A stretch of 64,000 bases of DNA from contig NZ_CP041614.1 of the NCBI RefSeq assembly GCF_007197555.1, positions 5,262,001 to 5,326,000 of the forward strand. Direction: 5' to 3'. Made by a program: the position numbers and the translations under genes. Each line of letters starts with the position of its first letter. Position 1 is the first letter of the stretch. Source of the stretch: Shewanella psychropiezotolerans. GTDB taxonomy: Bacteria > Pseudomonadota > Gammaproteobacteria > Enterobacterales > Shewanellaceae. Positions 18,813 through 27,012 of this stretch are shown here, in pieces. Under the pieces are notes generated by a model. That model did not search any database and was not told where the DNA came from. It was given only the letters and a program-made list of their open reading frames with translations.

Positions 18813-18914
18813 CTCACTTCCTTCACTTAAGATCTAGAGCGTTATATGTCAATGTGTTTGAATCTTTTAAATAGCCCTTCCCTTAGAGCAAGAGCCATCT
18901 TTTATAAAAGCCTT

Positions 18915-20200
18915 CTAGCTTACCGACTTCCAGCCCATAGCGGTTCTGGCTACCGGCGTTTTTAATGGCGGCAACCAAGATAGTAACCTTAAGCCCAGGC
19001 TACGCCCGACAACCAGAGGCCAGTGATCATTAGAAAAGCCGCGCACCAAAAATTCGATATTGGTCATGGTACTGTTGCGGTCTTTTTCGCGACTCTTAAG
19101 ATAAGCGTGGGTCAACTTGGCTGAGCCAAGATCCGCCGTCTCTTCGCTCGAGCCTTCATCGAGTAAGCGCTGCTTAATCACGTCAAGCAAGCAGACCAAG
19201 TCCCGCAGGCCTAAGTTAAAGCCCTGACCGGCAATGGGGTGCAGAGTCTGCGCCGCGTTACCGATAAACACGGTTCTGTGATAGATGGGTCTGGGCATGT
19301 GTGACATTAACAAGGGGTAGGAGAAACGCTCACCCACTTGGGTAAATCGTCCGGCGCGAAAACCAAAGGCCTGCTGCAACTCAGCTAAGAACTCGTCTTG
19401 GGGAGCCGACTGTAAACGCTTAGCTTCACTGGGGGAAGTGCCCACACCAAGGACACCCGCGGATTCCCCTTGAGCGGCGCCATAGGTAACACGGCTAAGG
19501 GACCGGTATTGGTGAAGCGCTCGAAGGCCCAATTATCGTGGAGCTTATCGGTCTCGACGTTAGCGACTAGCGCTACCTGTTCGAAGTCTACCTGTTCTAT
19601 ATCTAAATTGAAGGCTTGCCTGACTTTGGAGTTTACTCCGTCGGCGGCCACCAGCAAGGCCGTTTTGATCTGAGTGCCATCATTGAGCGTGAGCAGCTGG
19701 CAATCGGTTTGCGCCTCTACATTGGCCAGTGTTCCGGGGCAATGGAGCTGGATATCACTGGCTTCGAGCTGCTTAAACAGCACTTGACCTACCCGCTCGA
19801 GCTCCACAACCTGACCCAAGTTCTGCAGATGAAAGTCTTCGGCGTTGAGCTCTGTCATGCCAAAGTGTCCGCGGTCTGAGATATGTATGTTCTCAATGGG
19901 CGTGCCAAGATGGGCAAGCTTAGACCAGAGTCCCAGACGTTTAAGCTCGAAAATAGAGCCGTGGGCGATGGCGATGGAGCGCGCATCGAAACCTGGGTGT
20001 TCACTCCCTGGCTTGTGTGCCTCTATAAGGGCTATCTTGAGGGGCCTGTTTAACTCCTCACTCAACTTTTTTAAGCCTAGGGCTAAGGTAGCACCGGCCA
20101 TAGCGCCGCCAACAATGGCGACATCGACCAGTGTAGCGTCCTGAATTTGCGGCGCATGGGAGTTTGTTGTATTGCTGTTTGTTTCTATATCAGCTGTCAT
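18915..20200 (-). pseudogene. ubiH: 2-octaprenyl-6-methoxyphenol hydroxylase gene with one frameshift
   Basis: Two overlapping frames together make one UbiH: 20200 to about 19435 encodes the N-terminal FAD domain (VDVAIVGGAMAGATLALGLK), and about 19430 to 18915 encodes the rest (FIGNAAQTLHPIAGQGFNLG). The family sequence runs VSLVWALPP then SEAKRLQ, and the break lies in the five-base G run at 19431-19435 (C run on the coding strand). One additional base there restores a single frame of about 428 codons. UbiH hydroxylates ring C6 in ubiquinone synthesis and would be expected to be functional in a respiring Shewanella. The shift is therefore more likely a sequencing undercall than a true pseudogene, though I cannot prove it. 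Confidence 0.85.
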
Positions 20201-20273
20201 CGGTCTTCTCTAATTTGCCGTAACCTATATGAGTCACGGCAAGTCTAGATACAATAATGAGATAGGGACGAGT

Positions 20274-20849
20274 TTAATGGAATACGTTGACTTCTTTTTG
20301 ATTTGGATCAGTCAAATCTGGGCCAAACTCAGAATAGCAGAGCAGCGCCGCCATCTTGGCAAACTCCATCAGCTCCATATAGGCCGATTCTGACTCTTCA
20401 TCTTCGGCCACATCGAACTCGACCAGGGCAATATCCGCCAGATCTTTGATGACTTCTTGTAAGTCGGCGGAAGCCTTATCGATCTTAGGCTGCACCATGG
20501 CAATACCGGTTAAGAAACTTTGTACCCATAGCGACAGGGCTTCGACGCGCTTAGTAAGAGGCTCTTCCTCTTCCGGCAACATGGGCGAGAAGCCAAATTC
20601 GATATCCGAGACTCTGGTCAAGGTGTCTTGATAAAGCTCTTCGATCAGCAAGTGGAGCGGATCTGGCAGAGGATGACCATCATTCATCAGCTCAAGCAGA
20701 GGTTTACACCAGGTATCTTTCGACAGCTCAACACCACCACAAATAATCCCCACTAAGGCACCATGAACTTCTACCGGTGTCTGGCCAATTTCGGCTGCAT
20801 CTAAGGCTGCTAATAAATTATCTATACGTAGAGAAGGAGGGGTTGCCAT
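20274..20849 (-). CDS. ygfB: YgfB family protein (UPF0149)
   Basis: A 191-residue acidic, helical cytosolic protein of the YgfB/UPF0149 family. Family marks are VEVHGALVGIICGG near the N-terminus and the conserved middle DTLTRVSDIEFGFSPMLP. YgfB homologues sit upstream of ubiH in gammaproteobacteria. In Pseudomonas a homologue dampens a regulator involved in beta-lactam resistance, but its general role is not settled. The ATG at 20849 has GGAAA nearby and fits the family length better than a GTG four codons upstream. It heads the minus-strand unit and diverges from zapA. The pepP gene that commonly lies between ygfB and ubiH is absent here. Confidence 0.88.
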   Translation of the reverse strand: MATPPSLRIDNLLAALDAAEIGQTPVEVHGALVGIICGGVELSKDTWCKPLLELMNDGHPLPDPLHLLIEELYQDTLTRVSDIEFGFSPMLPEEEEPLTKRVEALSLWVQSFLTGIAMVQPKIDKASADLQEVIKDLADIALVEFDVAEDEESESAYMELMEFAKMAALLCYSEFGPDLTDPNQKEVNVFH

Positions 20850-21120
20850 AACTGTTTCCACAGGCTGAAAATACTCAGTCCATGCTAGCAGAAGTGGGAC
20901 GCTCGGCCAAATTAAACAAGTTTGTTTAGATATGGCTTATGTTGCTGGGCCTAGTACCCTCCTTCCAAAAATCCAACTAAATGTTTATAAATTGCCCAAG
21001 TCTGTCTATCTAAACAACATTTAATCTAATATGGCTCACCTTAGCGCTTACTCATGTTGCACTTTGCGATTTAGACCGATATAGTCCGATCAAGAGCCAA
21101 TAATCAGGACCCATCGCCAC

Positions 21121-21429
21121 ATGAGCAGCCATGCTATTGAAATTAGCTTGCTAGGCCGTACATACTCCATCGCTTGCCCGAAAGGACAAGAGAAAGCATT
21201 GCAGCACGTGGCGCAGCAGCTCGAAATGCAGTTGATTTCGCTTAAAACACGGACTAACAGTCTGAGTCGCGAAGAGATAGCCATCATGGCTGCATTAAAT
21301 ACTGGTTATGAATTGCTGGAAGAACAGCAAAAAAATCAAGATTATAATAAGCAGATGGATGAAAAAATCGGTCTGCTGCAGGCAACTTTAGAGAACGCAC
21401 TCGTTGAGCGTTCGGTAAAAGAAGATTAA
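21121..21429 (+). CDS. zapA: Cell division protein ZapA
   Basis: A 102-residue ZapA. It contains the N-terminal EISLLGRTYSIACPKGQE globular part and a C-terminal coiled coil (about residues 55-98). ZapA binds and bundles FtsZ filaments at the division site. Immediately downstream lies the 6S RNA gene, the conserved zapA-ssrS arrangement of gammaproteobacteria. A short dyad GTACGA-AGA-TCGTAC follows the stop codon but has no T tract. Confidence 0.95.
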   Translation: MSSHAIEISLLGRTYSIACPKGQEKALQHVAQQLEMQLISLKTRTNSLSREEIAIMAALNTGYELLEEQQKNQDYNKQMDEKIGLLQATLENALVERSVKED

Positions 21430-21585
21430 ACTGTACGAAGATCGTACGATACATGTTCAAACGAGTCTTTTTACTATCACTTGTTAGCCAGTACTCGCTA
21501 GTCAGAATTAGTCAGTACCCAGATTTAAATCCGAAAGGCTTCTCATCGCAATAGCAGATGAAAGTAAGTGTTTCAGATAACCAGT

Positions 21586-21769
21586 TTTGCTCCCTGGTAT
21601 ACGCGTCAGTCGGCAATGTCCCTGTGCCGATATTTACATACCTAGGATGAATGCTTTGATGACATTGAGCAAGCTCGGCTCGTACCGAGAAGCCTTAGGA
21701 GTTAATCATTTTTCCGCCTTGAACCTACGGTTCAAGGGCTACGCCGGCAACGGTATTTTGGGGAGCAAT
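21586..21769 (+). ncRNA. ssrS: 6S RNA
   Basis: A regulator RNA that binds sigma-70 RNA polymerase holoenzyme in stationary phase by mimicking an open promoter. It matches the Escherichia coli RNA at its most conserved parts: TGCCGATATTT near 21630, GAGCAAGCTCGGCTCGTACCGAGAAGCCTTA (given here only by its ends, about 21666-21699), and CCTTGAAC...GGTTCAAGGGCTAC (21716-21742). The terminal stem is clear: TTTGCTCCC at the 5' end pairs with GGGGAGCAA at the 3' end. Exact ends are estimated from this stem. It lies between zapA and ygfA as expected, but ygfA is now pushed about 2.8 kb away. Confidence 0.93.
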
Positions 21770-21778
21770 TTAATAAAG

Positions 21779-21802
21779 AAGATTCTAGGAACTAGGATCT
21801 AG
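21779..21802. repeat. CTAG-rich palindromic repeat, copy 1
   Basis: Contains TTCTAGGAACTAGGATCTAG, a degenerate copy of the dispersed palindrome described at 41776-41801, directly downstream of 6S RNA. Confidence 0.5.
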
Positions 21803-21831
21803 CTACGAGTCGCGAGATTCGAGCAACAAGA

Positions 21832-21860
21832 AACCACAACTCAAGGGTTGTGGTTTTTTT
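21832..21860 (+). terminator. Rho-independent terminator after 6S RNA
   Basis: AACCACAAC (21832-21840) pairs with GTTGTGGTT (21847-21855), followed by an uninterrupted T tract to 21860. This is the strongest intrinsic terminator in the window and should end read-through from zapA/6S RNA. Confidence 0.88.
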
Positions 21861-21907
21861 GTGCCTAAAGATGATGAATACCTGCAAATCCATCCAGACC
21901 TCTTCTC

Positions 21908-22030
21908 TCATAACAAACCTATGGTTCAAGGGACTCTTTATAAAAATCATGGCGGCAAGGGTATTTTGGGGAGCAATTTAATAAAGAAGGTTCTAGGACC
22001 TAGCTACGAGTCGCGAGATTCGAGCAATAA
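21908..22030 (+). pseudogene. Partial second copy of the 6S RNA 3' part
   Basis: The segment CCTATGGTTCAAGG, then GGCGGCAAGGGTATTTTGGG and onward to GCGAGATTCGAGCAA repeats 21724-21827 (3' third of 6S RNA plus its downstream flank). Identity is high by eye, especially over the last 90 bp. The 5' half and central bubble of 6S RNA are missing, so it cannot make a normal 6S RNA. It has its own hairpin afterwards. A duplication of the gene's tail is the simplest reading. Confidence 0.8.
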
Positions 22031-22033
22031 AAA

Positions 22034-22062
22034 AACCATCACTGAAAAGTGATGGCTTCTTG
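22034..22062 (+). terminator. Hairpin after the partial 6S copy
   Basis: CCATCACT and AGTGATGG form an 8-bp stem with a 4-nt loop, followed by CTTCTT. It occupies the position equivalent to the terminator of the full 6S gene but has an unrelated stem sequence. Confidence 0.6.
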
Positions 22063-22546
22063 TGTCTGAGTCTCCCGTCATTCCGGCATGCTTGTGGCCG
22101 GAATCTAGCTTATAGCGGGCAGGTACGAGACAAGGTTAGCTTCTAATTGTAGGACCGGCTTTAGCCGGGATAGATAGAAGCTGTAAAATCGCAGCTAAAG
22201 CAGCTCCTACATAAAGACGAGATTAACGATCCCAATACCAATCGGTATAATTCCTGGTTCTAAACCCCTGTACTTGAATAAGAGCAAGCCTCACCGGCAC
22301 ACTGGATCCGTCTTATATGAGCAACAGATTCGTCACTACCTATCTAGTAGTGGCTAATCAGTGTCTGGGTGTCCCGTCATTCCGGTATGTTTCTTAGCTG
22401 GTATCTAACCTCCATGAAAGGAGGAAATGTCGAATCATTTATGGGCATAATCGACCAGCTTATAATTAGAAGGCTCAAGACAGGGCTAAGAAGGCTATAA
22501 GATAGAAAGGTTATAAACCCTCAAGCATTCCAGCTTCTTTGGATCT
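22063..22546. other. Gene-free stretch of dispersed repeats
   Basis: No gene is seen. It contains two TCCGG-type elements (CGTCATTCCGGCATGCTTGT at about 22077 and a variant at about 22374), a REP-like unit (22148-22212) and a small ATACC-AATC-GGTAT palindrome (22235-22248). This block together with the ECF/YceI genes separates 6S RNA from ygfA. Confidence 0.6.
22148..22212. repeat. REP-like element, copy 2
   Basis: Starts TGTAGGACCGGCTTTAGCCG and ends CGCAGCTAAAGCAGCTCCTA, so the two ends form inverted modules (TGTAGGA / TCCTACA) each carrying an inner dyad. The same two-module layout occurs at 32222-32290. Confidence 0.65.
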
Positions 22547-23278
22547 TCAAGCTGTACAAACGGTTTTATTAGCTACTCCACTGCGCCAAAGAAAGACAGC
22601 GGCCTTGCAAAATAATCCCCCGCTATTATCAGCAATCAACTCCATCCAGACGGCACCTTGAATGAACTGCCACTGCGAAGCTGTGAGCACAAACTCTTGC
22701 GTGTCTTTTACTTGAATTTGCCCCATGGACAATTTATGTCCCTTGTTATCGGTGATCCACAAACTAGCAACCTCCTCTAATTGAGACCAAGGTTGGGTAA
22801 GATGTAAGGTCATCATCCACGGAGCATCTCCCGCATCAGTCGCCCTATGAACAGCCACAGCCAAACTGGCTTGGGTATTATCAGCATTTAAAATTCCTAC
22901 GTAACTGATTGGCACATATTCTGATTCAACGTTTTCCAAATCCTGCAACTGCACTCCAACCGACAGCATTAAGGAGAAAGCAAGCGCGCCAGTCCCAGCC
23001 CTCCAAAAGTTGATTTTTTGCCACCAACGAACTGTTTGCCAACCTAATCTTTCCTGAATCTTCCCCCAGAGTTCAAACTTAGGTTTATTCGGCAACAGAT
23101 CCATATGTAACGCCTGAAACTCAGCCTCCACCTGAAGAAGTCGAGCTTCAAAGTCAGGGAGCTGTTGGAGTAAGTTTCTCATTCTTTTACGCGCTCGGTA
23201 ACTCATCAAACCACTGACATAACTATTGATTAGCTGTTTTTGCAGTTCTGTATCGTAATACCTTAACGGGATACACAT
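22547..23278 (-). CDS. Anti-sigma factor (RskA/ChrR-like, membrane-bound)
   Basis: A 243-residue protein overlapping the upstream ECF sigma gene by 16 bp, the usual sign of a sigma/anti-sigma pair. The N-terminal cytoplasmic part (about 1-85) is helical and would hold the sigma factor. One transmembrane segment lies near residues 92-110 (GTGALAFSLMLSVGVQL). The C-terminal periplasmic part (about 115-243) resembles the anti-sigma-K (RskA) domain, with a WITDNKGHKLSMGQIQV-like sandwich core. It probably senses an envelope signal and releases the sigma factor, perhaps by proteolysis. The signal is unknown. Confidence 0.8.
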   Translation of the reverse strand: MCIPLRYYDTELQKQLINSYVSGLMSYRARKRMRNLLQQLPDFEARLLQVEAEFQALHMDLLPNKPKFELWGKIQERLGWQTVRWWQKINFWRAGTGALAFSLMLSVGVQLQDLENVESEYVPISYVGILNADNTQASLAVAVHRATDAGDAPWMMTLHLTQPWSQLEEVASLWITDNKGHKLSMGQIQVKDTQEFVLTASQWQFIQGAVWMELIADNSGGLFCKAAVFLWRSGVANKTVCTA

Positions 23279-23796
23279 TTTTGCATAAACTCCATTCCGC
23301 GCCTTAACCAGGATTTAATAGTTCCTAATGGATGCTCTAAGATCCTCACTAACTCCCGCTGCTCATAACCATAGCAATAGCTCAATATAAACGCCTGACG
23401 TTGATCACTCTTCAGTTGAGACAAGCATGTATCAAGTTTCCTTTTACTATGCTGACTCAATAACGTCTCCCCTACCTCAAGCTCAAGCTCTATCTCTAAT
23501 TCTGTAAGTTTTTGAGTACGACGTAGGGATAAACGACGAAGATGATCCAGAGCCAGATGACGTGCTATTGTGTAACTCCATGTATAAGCACCACTTTTAT
23601 TAATATCATATCTAGATGCTTGATTCCAGATACGAACAAAAGTCTCCTGAAGGAGGTCTTCAGTTAACTGATAATCATGTATTAGCTGCATCAAAACAGG
23701 AAAAATACGCGGAGAAAGGCTAAAGTACAAACGCTGAAATGCCTCTTTATCCCCCATCGCCGTTCGTGCTAATAGGATCTCATCTGTCTCACTCAA
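23263..23796 (-). CDS. ECF-type RNA polymerase sigma factor
   Basis: A 177-residue sigma factor with only regions 2 and 4. Region 2 covers about residues 25-95 (LTEDLLQETFVRIWNQASRY, then TWSYTIARHLALDHLR), and region 4 covers about 120-170 (FILSYCYGYEQRELVRILEH and GTIKSWLRRG helix-turn-helix). It is followed by its overlapping anti-sigma gene and preceded by a YceI-family gene on the same strand 72 bp away, so all three probably form one unit. The start is a TTG (MSETDEILLA). Pairs of this kind associated with YceI proteins often respond to oxidative or singlet-oxygen stress, but the signal here is inference. Confidence 0.9.
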   Translation of the reverse strand: MSETDEILLARTAMGDKEAFQRLYFSLSPRIFPVLMQLIHDYQLTEDLLQETFVRIWNQASRYDINKSGAYTWSYTIARHLALDHLRRLSLRRTQKLTELEIELELEVGETLLSQHSKRKLDTCLSQLKSDQRQAFILSYCYGYEQRELVRILEHPLGTIKSWLRRGMEFMQKCVSR

Positions 23797-23868
23797 TGAA
23801 ATATACTCAATGTTAATTGTTTTTAGAAGATCAATTAGATGAAGCCTATACCGCTTTCATCAGACCCA

Positions 23869-24465
23869 TTAACTCTCAATAAACTTTCCATAGAAAGTTA
23901 TTGGAACTTGTTGATTAATTGAGGCTAAGCCCATTACTTCAATCAACTTCTCAATACTTATATTTAAACCCAGTTGCTTAACATCGAACAAAATAGGTGA
24001 AATGCTGGAAACATAAATCGAGCCACCAAGGTCTTTAACTAATTGTAGATCAGCCTCTAAAGGGATCTCCTTACCGTGTGCTTTTAATACCAAAGCTAGC
24101 TTAATTCGTAAAGGCGCACCAACTGCCAAAGCAGTTAAATTTACTTTAGCTATCTTTCCGGAAATCTCAGCATCTTGAAATTTAGACACCTCAAAAACCC
24201 AGTCTCGTAGACGCTGATCCCGAATTGAAATTTGAGTATTAACACTCCCCAGCTTAACCTTTAGCTCCAACTCTCCATCATCTGAAACGGTACCGGATAA
24301 GGTTTGGAAGCTCGATATCTCGGTAATACTTTGCTTATTCATCAGCACCTTAGTCGATAAGAATTTCAGTTCTGCCGACGAAGGAGCTAATGACCACTGG
24401 GCCGAAGCGTTCATGGAGGTAAATGAGACGATAGACAATAGTAGGAGTGGAAGAATTGATTTCAT
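23869..24465 (-). CDS. YceI family periplasmic protein
   Basis: A 198-residue secreted protein with an N-terminal signal peptide (cleavage after about NASA, residue 22). The rest is a YceI-type lipocalin-like beta barrel that in homologues binds isoprenoids such as ubiquinone-like quinones. Family marks are the W near the mature N-terminus (QWSLAPSSAELKFLSTK) and the repeated beta-strand blocks with RDQRLRDWVFEVSKFQDAEI. It precedes the ECF sigma gene on the same strand and may be its target as well as its neighbour. The divergent ygfA frame starts close by. Confidence 0.85.
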   Translation of the reverse strand: MKSILPLLLLSIVSFTSMNASAQWSLAPSSAELKFLSTKVLMNKQSITEISSFQTLSGTVSDDGELELKVKLGSVNTQISIRDQRLRDWVFEVSKFQDAEISGKIAKVNLTALAVGAPLRIKLALVLKAHGKEIPLEADLQLVKDLGGSIYVSSISPILFDVKQLGLNISIEKLIEVMGLASINQQVPITFYGKFIES

Positions 24466-24601
24466 AAATAGCTCTTTTAATTAATAACTACTACTTATAC
24501 GCATGAGAGTTCTCAGTGGATGCAGAGATATAAAATATTTTATCTCGCCTATTATCGTTCAAGAAAAAAGCATTAAGACTGCTTATCCAACTCCGCTCAT
24601 A

Positions 24602-25285
24602 ATGGTAAGCTATTTATACCACTCGACTCTAAATGCGACCGCTTTGAATCAATCTCCTACCAACAACAAATTGCTGAACCTATCTAGTCTCCCCCAAGAT
24701 AAACTAAATCGCAAAGAGATCAGAGCTAACATACGCGCTGCAAGACGTAGTTTGTCCCCGGATCAGCAGTCAAGCCTAGGTAAACAAGCTTGCACACTTA
24801 TGCTCGCTAAACTTAAATTTCTTAGGGTCAAGCATCTGGCTATTTATCTCACAAATGACGGTGAACTGGATACTCGAGTCCTAATCGAAGCCTTGTGGAA
24901 GCTAGATATTCAGGTCTATCTACCACGGCTGCATCCATTCAGTAAAGGCAATCTAGTCTTTCTCGCTTACACACCCTCGACACCTCTGGTGCAGAACTCA
25001 CTAAAAATCTGGGAGCCTAAACTGGATATCACTCAAATGATCTTACCGCATCGATTAGATGTGGTGGTGACGCCTCTGGTAGCCTTCGATTTAACGGGTA
25101 ATCGTATGGGCATGGGCGGCGGTTTTTACGACCGGACCTTAGCTAACTGGACGACTCGAGGAAAGCCCTTTCCTATCGGTTTTGCTCATGATTGCCAGCA
25201 AGTCGAAAGCCTACCCTGTGAACACTGGGATGTGCCTCTGCCTATGCTGGTGACACCGACACGTGTATTGCTTTTTGATTCTTGA
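24602..25285 (+). CDS. ygfA: 5-formyltetrahydrofolate cyclo-ligase
   Basis: An enzyme of folate metabolism that uses ATP to convert 5-formyl-THF to 5,10-methenyl-THF. The family core starts at NRKEIRANIRAARRSLSPDQ and includes the signature GMGGGFYDR near the C-terminus. The usual length is about 200 residues. The open frame reaches back to 24503 but the first part has no family resemblance, so I place the start at the ATG at 24602; a later start is possible. In gammaproteobacteria ygfA follows 6S RNA and is often co-transcribed with it. Here the terminator, repeats and the ECF block intervene, so it must use its own promoter. Confidence 0.88.
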   Translation: MVSYLYHSTLNATALNQSPTNNKLLNLSSLPQDKLNRKEIRANIRAARRSLSPDQQSSLGKQACTLMLAKLKFLRVKHLAIYLTNDGELDTRVLIEALWKLDIQVYLPRLHPFSKGNLVFLAYTPSTPLVQNSLKIWEPKLDITQMILPHRLDVVVTPLVAFDLTGNRMGMGGGFYDRTLANWTTRGKPFPIGFAHDCQQVESLPCEHWDVPLPMLVTPTRVLLFDS

Positions 25286-25290
25286 TTCTT

Positions 25291-25318
25291 GAGCCTAGAT
25301 ACTAGTTCCTAGGAACTT
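25291..25318. repeat. CTAG-rich palindromic repeat, copy 3
   Basis: GCCTAGATACTAGTTCCTAG followed by GAAC lies in the 16-bp gap between the convergent ygfA and binding-protein genes and runs into the 3' end of the latter. Confidence 0.55.
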
Positions 25319-26123
25319 CTTTTAACTCTTGTTGCAACTCCTGCAGCCAGTATGCGTTAGCCTCGAAGCCGTGTTGTTTCAAGATACGCTGAACACTACC
25401 GTCGAGTTTCATCTCATTTAATCCCTGATTGAAACGCACAATAAGGTCCTTGTGATCCCCTCGTGTTTTAGAGATGCCAAAGTGAAATAGCTCGATACTC
25501 AATGGATCTCCTATCACCTCAAATGCATGATCATACTCTTTCGGTCCTTCAGTCATCAGATACTCGGCGACCTCTTGGCTGATCAGCACCAGATCCGTTC
25601 GCCCAAGCAATAACTTCTTCAGGTTTTCACCATCAGAGCTACCCTCCTCCGTTTTTAAGCCCGCCTCCATAAAGGCCTGAGGATTAGCATAACCGCGGCC
25701 GACTCCTATGGTGAAGTCTGACAGGTCACTCAGTTGGGTATAGCTAATGTCGTGCTGTACTCGCTTATACAACACGACATTTACCGACAACATAGGCTCA
25801 GAATATTCAACCCAAGTGACTCTGGACTCCCTATACCAGATGCCGATAATACCATCAGCATAGCCCCCTTTAGTCAGTAGAACGGCGCGCGAAAATGGAA
25901 AAAAATCATGAGTAAAAGCCAAATTTGCCCGCTGGAGTGCCTCGCGGGTCAGATGGGAAACAACACCAAATTCAGGGGATAATTTCGAATAAAAAGGCGG
26001 ATATTCATTGGAGACTATTTTCAATTTATCGGGCTTGGCTTCAAGCGGAATAGCAATGACGCAGGCCAAGAGAATAAGCACGCTCAAGAGGAAAGTGCTG
26101 GCTATGCAGAACATTTTTGCCAT
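25302..26123 (-). CDS. Periplasmic solute-binding protein, SBP_bac_3 type
   Basis: A 273-residue exported protein with a signal peptide (about residues 1-29) and a single type-3 solute-binding fold: KLKIVSNEYPPFYSKL at the mature start, then GVVSHLTREALQRA and DGIIGIWYRES. No ABC permease or ATPase is encoded nearby, so it is an orphan, like many Shewanella SBP_bac_3 proteins of unknown ligand. It could be a sensor-type or amino-acid-binding protein. An AAGGAGG ribosome site five bases from the ATG is near ideal. Its 3' end reaches into a dispersed palindrome shared with ygfA. Confidence 0.83.
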   Translation of the reverse strand: MAKMFCIASTFLLSVLILLACVIAIPLEAKPDKLKIVSNEYPPFYSKLSPEFGVVSHLTREALQRANLAFTHDFFPFSRAVLLTKGGYADGIIGIWYRESRVTWVEYSEPMLSVNVVLYKRVQHDISYTQLSDLSDFTIGVGRGYANPQAFMEAGLKTEEGSSDGENLKKLLLGRTDLVLISQEVAEYLMTEGPKEYDHAFEVIGDPLSIELFHFGISKTRGDHKDLIVRFNQGLNEMKLDGSVQRILKQHGFEANAYWLQELQQELKEVPRN

Positions 26124-26409
26124 CTCACCCCTCCTTAAAGATGTTCTCAGGTAAAAGTATAGCTAACTATTTTTTAAAACTTATGCACTCACTTTTCTAC
26201 ATTGATGTACTAAGTCTGGCGAGTCTATGTTACCAACATAAACGAGTCGTGATTAGCTGGCAACAGGCCATTTACCCTTTGTTTATTTGAGGGTTCAGCT
26301 AAAAAGAGCTAGCTCACATAATAATGGCAAAGCCTAATGCAAGCAGCTAATTTGGCGGATTATTATGCTAACCTTGGCGGCTGCACTTTTTCAAAGACTC
26401 ATAAGGATT

Positions 26410-26901
26410 ATGATGAAACTACAAATCATCGCCGTATCTCTACTCGCTCTTACCCTTAGCGCTTGCTCAGAGCAAGAAATCCCAACACAAGATAAAGCTC
26501 AGCAAACTAAGGAAGCTTTACCACTAGGTGATACTAGCCGAACTTCATTGGACTGGAACGGTACCTATTCAGGTGTGACCCCCTGCGCCAGTTGCTCAGG
26601 TATAGACACGACTCTCACTCTGAAGCTGGATAATACCTATGTGTTAGAGACTCGCTATCTAGGCGACGAGAATGAAGCTAAAAAAGTATTTACCGAAGCT
26701 GGTTCATTCGAGTGGAACAGCGAAGGCAACAAGATTAGCCTGATGGGCGATGCCAGTAGAAAAGATGACCCCAAGCAATATCGGGTAGGTGAAAACCAGC
26801 TGTTCATGCTGGATATGCAAGGCAATCGCATCACAGGTTCATTAGCCGAACTCTATCGTTTAGCTAAGCAAGGCTCACATTCAGAACAGCAGCAAGATTA
26901 A
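26410..26901 (+). CDS. NlpE-like lipoprotein
   Basis: A 163-residue outer-membrane-type lipoprotein. The signal peptide MMKLQIIAVSLLALTLSAC ends in a lipobox. The mature part is an NlpE N-terminal domain with the characteristic WNGTYSGVTPCASCSGI (Cys-x-x-Cys motif) and ITGSLAELYRLAK at the end. NlpE relays surface and copper stress to the Cpx system in Escherichia coli. This protein lacks the C-terminal OB domain of full NlpE, as do many Shewanella versions. I chose the ATG at 26410 because AAGGA precedes it and it gives a proper signal peptide; the frame extends upstream to 26365. Confidence 0.85.
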   Translation: MMKLQIIAVSLLALTLSACSEQEIPTQDKAQQTKEALPLGDTSRTSLDWNGTYSGVTPCASCSGIDTTLTLKLDNTYVLETRYLGDENEAKKVFTEAGSFEWNSEGNKISLMGDASRKDDPKQYRVGENQLFMLDMQGNRITGSLAELYRLAKQGSHSEQQQD

Positions 26902-26925
26902 GCTTTAGAGCCGAAATACTCAGCA

Positions 26926-26960
26926 TAAAAAAATGGAGCCAAATGGCTCCATTTTTTTAT
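26926..26960. terminator. Bidirectional terminator between NlpE-like and collagenase genes
   Basis: ATGGAGCC (26933-26940) pairs with GGCTCCAT (26945-26952) across AAAT, with A7 before and T7 after. It can terminate both the NlpE-like gene and the convergent collagenase gene. Confidence 0.9.
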
Positions 26961-27012
26961 GATTTAGACTCATTGCCTTATGTTACTTTTAAGCATGAAT
27001 CTCGCTTAACCT

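Noticed and set aside
21587..22052. Two open frames of 71 and 63 codons sharing GNGILGSNLIKKxLG-type peptide
   Set aside because: Their similarity only reflects the 6S RNA gene and its partial duplicate, which are non-coding.
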